A DNA stretch of 17,780 bases from Irpex lacteus. Lineage: Eukaryota; Basidiomycota; Agaricomycetes; Polyporales; Irpicaceae. Below the pieces are notes generated by a model that ran no database searches, was not told where the DNA came from, and was given only the letters and a program-made list of their open reading frames with translations. Location: contig MQVO02000172.1 of NCBI GenBank assembly GCA_001986395.2, forward strand, positions 1-17,780, in the 5' to 3' direction. Every line of letters begins with the position of its first letter. Position 1 is the stretch's first letter. A program made the translations under genes and the position numbers. Below, piece after piece: positions 9,462 to 17,099 of this stretch.

Positions 9462-9627
9462 GTCCTCAAAGCGTGGGAACGCTGATCGGACTACAATTCA
9501 ATAACTACTTTGTTATCATACTGTCTGACTCCATTCAACTGTAAGTATTCTAATCCGAGTCGGGCGGCTCCATCACTACTTACATTCATAAACTGATTTC
9601 TACAACAACAACGACTACTTCATTCTG
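9389..9627 (-). repeat. Dispersed ~215-bp repeat, copy 2
   Basis: On the minus strand this matches 3071-3287 (copy 1) from CAGAATGAAG through AAATCAGTTT, ATGATAACAAA, TGTAGTCC, GAGGACATGGACGTTACATC and CTTCATTCTTCAGAAATCGTA. Copies differ by substitutions and short indels, including a net 2-nt indel between ATCTCGCGA and CTTCATTC. The opposite orientation and scattered divergence point to old dispersed copies rather than a recent duplication. Confidence 0.6.
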
Positions 9628-9761
9628 TGTCCAAATTTCGCATACATATAACTATACCATGATATGATCTAGTTGCTGAGGCTGCGAGGGGGAAACAATC
9701 GTATGTACACAAATGCTGGAGGTGATACGAACGAGGGCGACCTGGCCTTAGAAATATTTTC

Positions 9762-9840
9762 AAACTCAGCAGCGCACGGTGCGAGAGCAACCTCCTCAAA
9801 GCCGCAGGTTCAACGTTCAATTCCTGCTTGTACCTTTTTT
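9762..9840 (+). repeat. SINE-like tRNA-derived head, copy
   Basis: AAACTCAGCAGCGCACGGTG at the left matches AAACTCAGCAGCGC at 13603, and the right end GTTCAACGTTCAATTCCTGC resembles the B-box region GGGTTCGATTCCTGCC there. A run of six T (9835-9840) follows, suitable as a Pol III terminator. It lacks a complete cloverleaf. Confidence 0.45.
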
Positions 9841-10463
9841 CTCCTTCATCGACTTGGACTTTTGGCAGGTTTTCCGTCATTTATGCAGGAAGGGTTTAGT
9901 GATGTAGTAAGTGCGCTTACGTGCTTGCAGAACAAACAAACCCGTACAGGTTCTATCTTGCCTATTACGAATGGCGTAATGTTGATTACATCAGCGTGGA
10001 CAAGGGACCTCCGGCATTAGCGCTTAGAACCTCGCGGCGGACGCTCTCTCTCTCCGTCTCCTTGACCGTGACATTGCTGTCAGTGAAGCCGTTATCTATT
10101 CAAGTTCTTATAGCTGTACCGGATAGCCTGTGCTACCAGATGCACTCCATGTCAAGTACCTCAATGAGCATGGCATATCACGACAATTCCCGAGGACCTG
10201 AGCCTTGACTAAGAACAGAGTCAGTATCATTGATCGTGTCTTGTATACAATGTTGGTGCGTACCTGATTATCTCAACGCTCTGCATTAGAGGGGAATTCG
10301 GACGGGATTCAGTGGGCAAACTTGGGTGCAGGGATCGTGAGAGGAGACGAGAGAAGGGAGGTATGATTTTATCGCACCCAAAGCCTGTATGTGTCACGTT
10401 AAATCTCTTGATAAACCTTCCATCTCTCCATTGCAACCAGCAACGAACTCGACCATCTTCCCC
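9841..10463. other. Region without a supported gene
   Basis: An open plus-strand stretch from 9921 (PYRFYLAYYEWRNVDYISVD) follows an acceptor-like GTGCTTGCAG and could be an old exon. It soon runs into Ser/Leu-rich sequence, and no donor or partner exon was found that I would defend. Other frames are short. Confidence 0.3.
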
Positions 10464-11195
10464 TCATGCACCCCCATTAGCTTCTGGCAGGTACCCCCAG
10501 ACAGTGTTAGATATCACGCAGTGTGACGCGAGGGTCCTTGCGGTGTCTCGTGCAAGCTCATGCTGCAGGGAGGCGTAGCGACGGGGGTAAGAAGGGATAA
10601 CTCTGAGGCATTGATGCAGTGAATCCATTGCGTTAGTCGTTGAGTGTTGATACTGATTGCTGTATGTCCACGATGCCTGTCACTTACCAGGGACGGTCAA
10701 CCCAAGCTTGTTAGGATAGGCATCTTTCATGATGGGGTACTGACAGAGTATTGTCGTCTATCCCCCCGCGTATTTGTGGACTCACCCTCCTCGTCGCCCC
10801 ATTCATCTTCAAGCCCATTGTCCGACTTGTCCCAGATCTACAAAACATACTCAGACAGCACCGAAACATGCGCGATAGCATGCAGAACACACACGGTATC
10901 ACACACCGACTGACCGGCGGAGGTACGGAGTGTTGCCTACAGAGTCAGACAAACAAGGCTGATGGCATGGATGAGGAATAGTCTGACGCCTTTGCGGAGT
11001 GAGTGGTCTGTTGGCTTGCCAAAATACGCTGGAATGCTTATGATACTGTATAGATGAGCGGAGCACAAGAATGCTACAGGCCCCGACTACATACTTAGTC
11101 AGTTTGTCAAGAACAAGAACGCAGAAGCTAGTCCCATCCGTACTCCGGCCGCCAAATCTACGTGAGTTCGTTGTATTGTCGTTATATTGCTTCAT
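10464..11195 (-). CDS. Candidate multi-exon gene, unknown product
   Basis: The 3' part is the better supported: terminal exon 10600-10464 reads VIPSYPRRYASLQHELARDT ... NTVWGYLPEANGGA and stops at TGA. Two exons precede it: 10723-10688 (DAYPNKLGLTVP) and 10837-10786 (IWDKSDNGLEDEWGDEE, acidic). Introns are 87 and 62 nt with GTAAGT and GTGAGT donors. A possible 5' part is 11195-11078, 11028-10988 and 10936-10907 with introns of 49, 51 and 69 nt, giving 137 aa in all; the phases fit, but donors GTAGCA, GTCAGA and GTGTGT are weak and an overlapping frame is also open. The exon ends here explain two TAG triplets in the long frame as acceptor sites, though nonsense mutations in a pseudogene would look the same. 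No domain recognised. Confidence 0.4.
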
Positions 11196-11366
11196 TGTAC
11201 GTCTATGCCAGTAGCAGTCGCTGCCAACTCACTTGTTGTTCTTAATATGAGATTACGCGTAGACTGGTTGTTATATACAAGTCGTGAGTATCTACACCAT
11301 ATCTCGCTACATAAATCAAACTTTGTATAATTAGTTTGATAATATCGCTGCCAATATGCACGTTCA

Positions 11367-11409
11367 GAAATCGTATCCCGCCGCTTTGACAGCCCTGCTC
11401 ACACAAGTA
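11367..11409 (+). repeat. SINE-like core repeat, isolated copy
   Basis: GAAATCGTATCCCGCCGCTT, then TGACAGCCCTGCTCACACAAGTA, closely matches the cores at 2696-2735 (minus) and 13352-13390. No tRNA-like head was found just upstream. Confidence 0.55.
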
Positions 11410-11463
11410 AGAGCTACACGGCCAGGTGAAAAAGGATGAAACCGAGAAAGATACTTATCCACA

Positions 11464-11546
11464 GGATATCCGCAGGTTAACGAATGTATATATTCGATGA
11501 TTAGCGCCATTTTGGCGCCCGAGAATATATCCTAGAGATATCCTAC
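11464..11546. other. Cluster of short inverted repeats
   Basis: Nested elements: GGATATC near 11464 against GATATCC near 11537; CGAAT/ATTCG (11481-11496) around an AT-only spacer; and GCGCCA/TGGCGC with a 3-nt loop (11503-11517), which contains an E2F/MBF-like TTTTGGCGCC. No gene is adjacent. Confidence 0.4.
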
Positions 11547-11713
11547 GTGTACTATGCTTCCACGGGAGGTGAACAAAACACTTGTAGTGAGTCAAGCGCT
11601 TACACGCCAAAAGTACCGTGACATTGCGTGACATAAGCGTAGATTTGGCGGGCGAAAAGTTACCTTCGTGCGGCCTTTCCTGTGCAATCGTTCCACCTCC
11701 AGAAAATTTGAAA

Positions 11714-12193
11714 TCACAGTATGATATGAGGAAGATGTATCGCTAACATTGCGCAAAAATCCGAAGGCTGAGGCCTGAGGGCGAACGTAGAAGCGGCGGC
11801 ATGCAGTGGTGACGCGTAAGACGATGTTTGCTCACTGAGTTGAAAATGATGCAAAGGCGGGTTGAGGGGATATTTCGGGTCAAGAATAAAAGATAGAGGT
11901 ACGCCGTGTTCGGATCCATCAATCCGAGTCTTCTCATACACTAAAAATGCACCCTTCTTCATTCCAGCAGCGCGCCATAATGTGGTTAATGATTTTACTA
12001 ACCCAATGCTTAACCTCCTGTGAAACAATTTCGGGCCATCGCTGGCGATCCATCTGGAATCTGGAAGAAGTTGTTCGCTTAGTCTGCTGTGTGTATCGGC
12101 TGCTAGTGCAATACGTATACCGTCTTGGACTAAATGCACGCCGTCCCCTTCGATATTTCTGCAAAAACACACTCTCTTGGGCACGACTAACAA
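11714..12193 (-). CDS. Doubtful ORF or exon, unknown
   Basis: The longest frame in this gene-poor part (159 codons) begins just behind an acceptor-like TGTTTTTGCAG. A 45-nt intron (GTGAAC donor) would join it to a short frame reading VRGRYPGGEIV on its left in translation order. The product shows no family motif. Codon use is not biased and a competing plus-strand reading exists next to it, so this may be chance or a decayed exon. Confidence 0.22.
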   Translation of the reverse strand: MLVVPKRVCFCRNIEGDGVHLVQDGIRIALAADTHSRLSEQLLPDSRWIASDGPKLFHRRLSIGLVKSLTTLWRAAGMKKGAFLVYEKTRIDGSEHGVPLSFILDPKYPLNPPLHHFQLSEQTSSYASPLHAAASTFALRPQPSDFCAMLAIHLPHIIL

Positions 12194-12207
12194 CCCTGTT
12201 CACCTGA

Positions 12208-12419
12208 CGATCTCTCCGCCGGGGTATCGTCCACGAACAGCTCAATCGATGTAGATCACGCACGTACGTCTCACCATCTGCCGTCTATCCCCTACTAGCG
12301 GTAGTAATCGTTGTTTTTCAGGAACACTCAGAATGACCCGGACAGCTATTGCCTGATCGACCACCGCAAGGCACATCTGGCTTCAGTATATCGTGCTTGC
12401 ACGCTGATAAGCTGCCACG
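12208..12419 (+). pseudogene. Possible relic of a protein-kinase-like gene
   Basis: Two putative exons, 12208-12263 and 12322-12419, are joined by a 58-nt intron with good signals (GTACGT...TTTTTCAG). Together they read RRGIVHEQLN ... DSYCLIDHRKAHLA. The order and spacing recall kinase subdomain VIb (RGIVHxDLxxxN) and VII (LIDFGKA), but the catalytic Asp of HxD and the Phe-Gly of DFG are absent. A TGA lies directly upstream in frame and no flanking kinase sequence was found. Treat as a weak resemblance. Confidence 0.2.
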
Positions 12420-12859
12420 GTGAGGCAGTGTGCGTCGCTAATAGATGCATGTGAAGAAACATGCAAAGCTATGAGTTCTTGTTCCTCGAATCATCAAGTT
12501 GACGTGAGTCTTTGTATACTTTCGCCGGCGGAATGACCACTGAACATCTGCGCTATATAGCTTAGCGAAACACCGAAATTGATCATCTTCACGTCCCTTG
12601 AACAAAACGTCGTCTCGCGTAGACCCTGAAGTCAGGTTACGTTTTTCCCTTCGTCGGTGCGCCGCCGTCACTCATCATCCTTGACTCCAAGATCATCTCA
12701 GCCTTCTGCAATACCAATACGGGGCGTATCTGGAATACGTCCAACGTCTGAATCCGCATTCCGAACATTCCGACCTCATGTCCGACGTAGGCGGAAATTT
12801 CTTAGGGAGTTCTATGCTGCCTCCTGTGAATTCCACTACGTCAGATGTAGGATTTTTTA

Positions 12860-13260
12860 TGCATAAAAAGGGTTAGAAAAACAGTGAAAAATTGGTTATT
12901 ATTTTTGCAATCCTAGATTTCGAGATAAAATGGTAGGTTGGAGCTCACATTTTATGGGCATGAAAATCTGAATCAAAAGTGAACGCTGCCTCATCTTTTG
13001 TGAGTTTTAAAAGCAAACTATGGTGTCACGTTTTTTGAACCGAAAAACACAATAGAAGTTCTTCGCTTTTGCTTACAGTTTTTATTTTGCTTTGTGATCA
13101 ATTTTGTGAACGTTTTTCTTGATTCAAAATAAATCAACAACAGATATGAAAAATTGAACCAGTTCGCTTGCGTTTTCCATAGCGAAAAAGAGTACTTGCG
13201 TGAAAGAAGGAATTGTTCTAATACTTCTTTTAGCAATGAAAGAGAACGGAAAAGAATCTC
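12860..13260. other. AT-rich island without genes
   Basis: Base composition changes abruptly to A/T-rich with many A and T runs (GCATAAAAAGGG, GAAAAATTGG, TTTTTATTTTGC). The minus-strand frame at 13018-13302 is Lys/Phe/Ser-rich and looks compositional. No intron, RNA or repeat was recognised. Confidence 0.45.
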
Positions 13261-13351
13261 AGGCTTCGCCGGTGTTTCTCTTTTGCCACGGACTTGTCCC
13301 AAAACGGTAACAAACCACCGCGCTGTCTGAAGTCTTTGGGTACGAGACTAT

Positions 13352-13466
13352 GAGATCGTATTCCGCCGCGTTGACGGCTGCTCCCTCAAGTTAGATGCTT
13401 TTGTACTCCAGCGCTTACACTAACACAAACATGAACTGATTTTTACACGCACAATGACACAACTTC
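13352..13466 (+). repeat. SINE-like core with tail
   Basis: GAGATCGTATTCCGCCGCGT, then TGACGGCTGCTCCCTCAAG (13352-13390), matches the core in the 2653-2940 element. About 35 nt further CACAAACATGAACTGATTTT and ACACGCACAATGACACAACTTC (to 13466) match the tail of that element and the AAACTGATTT block of the 215-bp repeats. Confidence 0.5.
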
Positions 13467-13602
13467 TTCTAACAATTCCTTGATCTCGACATAGCCCTAC
13501 TATGTCTGTACCATCTTGTCCCATCGGCGAGCGGAAATGATTGCTTATGAATCAACAATCGAGCTTATACAGGACCAGGTGCCCCCGCTATAGAAAGCAT
13601 TA

Positions 13603-13808
13603 AAACTCAGCAGCGCTTCAGCTTCCGGACGACTGGGCTGCGGGTTCGATTCCTGCCAATGCCATACTTAATTCGCAGATCCTCCGAAATGCCTGATAAG
13701 TACACAATAATACCATAGCTAGTATGCAGACATTGCCATTTTGATGTGGTATATACACTATATATAAACATGAGGAATCGTACTTACCGCTTGCCTGTTT
13801 GTACTTGT
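13603..13808 (+). repeat. SINE-like element (head and diverged core)
   Basis: The head AAACTCAGCAGCGC ... GCTGCGGGTTCGATTCCTGCC (13603-13657) has a 5-bp T-arm-like stem GCGGG/CCTGC and the B-box GGTTCGATTCC. About 115 nt later GGAATCGTACTTACCGCTTG (from 13774) is a diverged core. The head-to-core spacing agrees with the minus-strand element at 2653-2940. It sits directly upstream of the BTB gene and may overlap its promoter. Confidence 0.5.
13761..13768 (+). promoter_or_regulatory. TATA box candidate for the BTB gene
   Basis: TATATAAA lies about 150 bp upstream of the chosen ATG at 13920, within the SINE-like element. It is the only canonical TATA motif nearby; use is inferred. Confidence 0.35.
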
Positions 13809-13919
13809 GCGACATCGAACTCTATCGAAATTCATCAAGTAAGCGCTGGACGGGAATTCGAACGTTTGAAGTTGTACCACCCTAGGTCTTTGACTCATTA
13901 CACCCTCCTCGCTACCCTG

Positions 13920-14953
13920 ATGGCCTTTCAAGACCTTGTAAAACACCCTCTTTGGTTTGATGATGGCAGCATAGTCATCATAGTAGAGAATACCGGGTTC
14001 CGTGTACATCGCACACTGCTTGCCTCACATTCTGAGGTCTTTCGTCAGATGTTTTCTCTCCCTCAGCCCGAAACTCCCGCAGAAGGCTTGATAGAAGACT
14101 GTTCCATTGTTCGGCTTGCACAAGACAGGGTGCAAGACATATCCGTTATCCTCTCCATTCTTTATGACCCTACATTGCGGTGAGAAATTCCATGATCCAT
14201 TCCAAGAAGGCTTACCAATATTGCTTGCTGCTGGCAGCTTCTACGATTATCAAGTGCCTTTACACTTTAAAGAGGTCGCCGTTGCCCTTGAAATGGCAAT
14301 CAAGTACTCATTCAACACTATCCGACAACATGCCCTTCGCAGAATGTCTTTCTTCTATCCAAAGGACATTGCCAGCACAGTGGATACCAAGCACTGTATC
14401 CATCTTTTTCCGAATCAGCGAGAAGAAACCCCTTGTCTTCTTTGGGACAATCCTTACAATCAAGATGCACCTGCCGTCCTCCACCTTGCTTTAAAGCATG
14501 GTCTCGATGACCTCCTTCCCATGGCGTTGTATGCATGTGCTACCTTCATGCGACTCGACCAGCTTACTACTTTTCCGTACGAAGGGACCCCTACTCTGAC
14601 CCATACCGAGATTATCACTTGCGTACATGCACGCGAATTCCTGTGGGACCAGCGAAGGAGCCTTCTCCAAATTTTTACCCGCTGGGTCGATTCCCCTCAG
14701 TGTTTATTCTCGGGTTATGAACGAAAGGACCATCAATGCGCATCTGCAGCACAAAGACGGGCTTTTGAGCTAGTTGACAAGGATATATACTGGAAAATGC
14801 TGGATCCGGCATCTAACTTTGTCCCCGACGCACCCGCAGTATCCATCGTCGGCGCCGTCACTATGTGAATATTGCATCGAACATACGAGGGAGGCCATAT
14901 TCGATCTACAACAAGCCACCTGGGATACTCTTCGTAAGCAGGATTGGGCTTGA
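13920..14953 (+). CDS. BTB/POZ domain protein (apparent 1-nt frameshift near 3' end)
   Basis: Exons are 13920-14179 and 14238 onward; the 58-nt intron has GTGAGA, CTTAC branch and CTGGCAG. The start MAFQDLVKHPLWFDDGSIVI gives the usual N-terminus of Agaricomycete BTB proteins. The BTB fold follows (residues about 8-120, signature FRVHRTLLASHSEVF at 27-41, then SILYDP and a KYSF...LRR helix). These domains mediate protein dimerisation and often serve as Cullin-3 adaptors; the role here is unknown. In the main frame the protein stops at 14868 (296 aa). In the next frame the sequence continues without break as SLCEYCIEHTREAIFDLQQA ... WDTLRKQDWA to TGA 14951-14953, exactly the CxxC plus amphipathic end typical of this family. 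Removing one base, most simply at CCCC 14823-14826, would join them (324 aa). Either the assembly has an extra base or this allele lost its tail. Family call firm; integrity open. Confidence 0.85.
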
Positions 14954-15561
14954 CGCCTATGAGCGGTGAGTTCTCAACCTCATCGCCAGCGCGCCGCAGC
15001 GCAAGTAGCCAACGTTTTTGCCGGTTCTAACAGCCAGCTCGCAGGATCATCGTACCTATCGTATCATAACGGGCAGCCTTGCGTATCACTGCATGAACCC
15101 CCAGTGATTTGACACCCCATACATAACGCAGGCTTGTGTCTCTGTCGTTCACGCGTTCCTCTCGTTCTGTCTTTGTTTTTTTTTGTATTATACCTCTTCA
15201 CTTCTCATCGCTCAGCCAACCTGCCATATGCACATAAAGCAGCATTATACACTCGATTTATTTGCGCATGTCTTCTCCAGTTACTTGAAATGACTTTCAA
15301 TAAAATTACAAGGATAAAATATTTTATAGCGAAGGAAGTACAGAATGTAATGGCAAGTGCAAGGTGACGTGCGTAAATAAACGGACAACATATATATTAA
15401 GCTTAATCTACTGTGGAAAAAGAAGGGTTGGGGATGGAAGCTGCATAACAAGAAATACTACACAAGATAAAACCTAACCATAGCTAAAATTTGAAGACAC
15501 ATACATTACAAAGTACGAGCTGTAGGGGAAAAATGGTCAGGCGCCAAACGAAGGATAATCC
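14954..15561. other. Intergenic, no gene seen
   Basis: The 3' flank of the BTB gene, then AT-richer sequence. Only short ORFs without splice support; no RNA gene or repeat recognised. Confidence 0.5.
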
Positions 15562-15850
15562 GTGTGGGTGATTCAGTGGGTGATTCATATGGGTGATTCC
15601 TGCGGGGTGGTTCGTGTGGGTGACTTAGTGGGTGGTTCATTCCGCAGCTCCTACCAGGTGATTCATCGGGTGATTCATGCGGGGTTATTCAGTGGGTAGA
15701 CCACATGGGTTATCCTTGCGGGTGATCCGTGTGGGTGACTTAGTGGGTGGCTCATTCCGCGCCTCTTACCGGGACTCATATGGGCGATCTGTGAGGGTGA
15801 TTCATTTGGGTGACTTAGTTGGTGGTTCATTCCGCAACTCCTACCTTAAT
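15562..15850 (+). repeat. GGGTGATTC minisatellite with higher-order unit
   Basis: Variants of (C/T)GTGTGGGTGATTCA recur at about 13-16-nt steps. A longer block, GTGGGTGACTTAGTGGGTGG then TTCATTCCGCAGCTCCTACC, occurs three times, starting near 15616, 15730 and 15806, so a higher-order unit exists with unequal spacing. One frame encodes repeated VGDLVGGSFR peptides, but the first copy is in another frame and stops, so it is not called as a gene. Confidence 0.75.
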
Positions 15851-15891
15851 GCGCGCCACCTGCAATTAGCAAACTAAGCAGCTCTCCCTGC

Positions 15892-15933
15892 AGGAATCGT
15901 ACTTGCCGCTTGTCGGCCTGCTCAAAACAAGTA
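15892..15933 (+). repeat. SINE-like core repeat, diverged copy
   Basis: GGAATCGTACTTGCCGCTTG then TCGGCCTGCTCAAAACAAGTA matches the other cores, best the copies at 13773 and 11367. A still weaker copy may lie near 16005 (TCTTACCTCTCGCTT ... CCTGCTCACATAA). Confidence 0.4.
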
Positions 15934-16309
15934 ATTACGAGAAATGATCACTACTTAGTAGCACAACAGCCAGTACCCACCGATCACCATCTACTACATC
16001 CATAAATCTTACCTCTCGCTTATATTTCCCTGCTCACATAAATGGTGTGTAGGCGTCGACGAGACAAGGCCGGCGGCAAACATACTTGCATGCTGTCCAC
16101 CGACTCGGAGGAGCCAGCCGCCCGTTGAATTAAATCCTTCATCGGCCGGGTGGTTTTTTAAGCAAGTATTACTTAACGTTTGCTTTGAGCGTAGCTCCAT
16201 CTCCATGGCTGTGGTGGGAGGGTTAACAATTTAACTTGACGATATATAATAACAAACTTCGCCATCAATAAACAAACTTGAAGTAACTTGTGCGCGAGTG
16301 ACGAGAGAG

Positions 16310-16362
16310 ACGCGTGACGTCACACAAGCGCGTCACGTTGGGCGGTATCAATACTTATATAA
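16310..16362 (+). promoter_or_regulatory. Histone H3 promoter: MCB/CRE overlap and TATA box
   Basis: ACGCGT (16310-16315, the MCB site bound by MBF-type G1/S factors) overlaps TGACGTCA (16315-16322, the perfect CRE palindrome bound by bZIP factors). TATATAA follows at 16356-16362, about 100 bp before the ATG at 16461. MCB sites fit S-phase expression expected of histones. Binding is inferred. Confidence 0.5.
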
Positions 16363-16460
16363 TTAGTAGTCGCCGCGGTGAAGTTGTTCGAGTCGCCGCC
16401 TTCATCCTGACCATCACCACCCACCCACCCACAACAACTCTATCTCCCGCATCGCCAACA

Positions 16461-17099
16461 ATGGCTCGTACCAAACAGACCGCTCGCAAGTCCGTTGGTG
16501 GTAAAGCCCCTCGTAAGCAGCCCGTCACCATGTCCGCTCGCCAGACCGCCCCGGTACGCGGTTTTCTCAGTGTTCTGTGATACCTCGAGAATACTAACAT
16601 TGTTTACTGTCTCTACAACAGGGCTCTGGTACCGGTGGTGTCAAGAGACCCCGTCGTTTCCGACCAGGCACCGTCGCCCTTTCGCGAGATCCGTCGCTAC
16701 CAGAAGTCCACAGAGGTCCTCATCAGGAAGATCCCCTTCCAGAGGTTGGTTCGGGAGATTTCCCAGGACTTCAAGGTAAGTTAAGTCCTTTTGGCCCCTT
16801 TTGTGTGGCCAAATAGCATATTTTACCGTTGGGGGGGCCAGATATTGACTCAGACCTGTGCGGATCCTCAGGCCGATTTGCGGTTCCAGTCCTCTGCTAT
16901 CATGGCCATCCAGGAGGCGGCTGAGGCATACCTCGTCTCTCTCTTTGAAGACACCAACCTCGCTGCTATTCACGCCAAGCGCGTCACCATGTACGTCACT
17001 CTCCTGACAATGTTCATCGGATCTGTCGCTTACCTTTATCTTCCCAGCCAACCCAAGGATCTCGCACTCGCCCGTCGTCTTCGCGGTGAGAGGTCGTAA
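16461..17099 (+). CDS. H3: Divergent histone H3, 4 exons, with a 1-nt frameshift
   Basis: Exons: 16461-16553, 16622-16775, 16872-16990, 17048-17099; introns of 68 (ACTAAC branch), 96 and 57 nt with GTACGC, GTAAGT and GTACGT donors. Intended length is about 138 codons with Met, two residues longer than standard H3 at the AP|GSGTGGV junction. The fold region is near-canonical ([34 protein letters not shown]) and ends in a basidiomycete-like [17 protein letters not shown]. The tail departs from the usual invariant sequence: T11V, L20P, A21V, K23M, A24S, K27Q, S28T, while K4, K9, K14, K18 and K36 remain; K37 is Arg. Loop 1 has no insertion, so it is not a typical CENP-A. In exon 2 the run GCCCTTTCGCGAG has one T too many (16680-16682) between TVAL and REIRR, which would break the protein. 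Splice sites and GC-ending codons are otherwise intact, so either a sequence error or a young pseudogene. It would act in nucleosomes if functional. Confidence 0.85.

Noticed and set aside
9673..9693. LLRLRGG, like the end of ubiquitin
   Set aside because: The frame has a TAG directly upstream and no other ubiquitin sequence; chance match.
13018..13302. Minus-strand 94-codon ORF
   Set aside because: Lys/Phe-rich translation of AT-rich DNA; no family resemblance.
13603..13660. Functional tRNA gene
   Set aside because: B-box and T-arm-like stem are present but acceptor stem, D-arm and anticodon arm do not pair; similar decayed copies elsewhere indicate a SINE-like repeat.
14821..14839. A 19-nt intron (GTCCCC...CGCAG) restoring the BTB tail
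   Set aside because: Far shorter than any intron in this window; a 1-nt indel explains the shift better.
15677..15877. ORF with repeated VGDLVGGSFR peptides
   Set aside because: Lies in a minisatellite; the first copy is in another frame with a stop, so open reading is a repeat artefact.
16641..17051. Minus-strand ORF over the H3 gene
   Set aside because: Antisense shadow of histone exons and introns; no independent support.
16461..17099. CENP-A (centromeric H3)
   Set aside because: The tail is H3-like and loop 1 (DFKADLRF) has no insertion; the fold is closer to ordinary basidiomycete H3.
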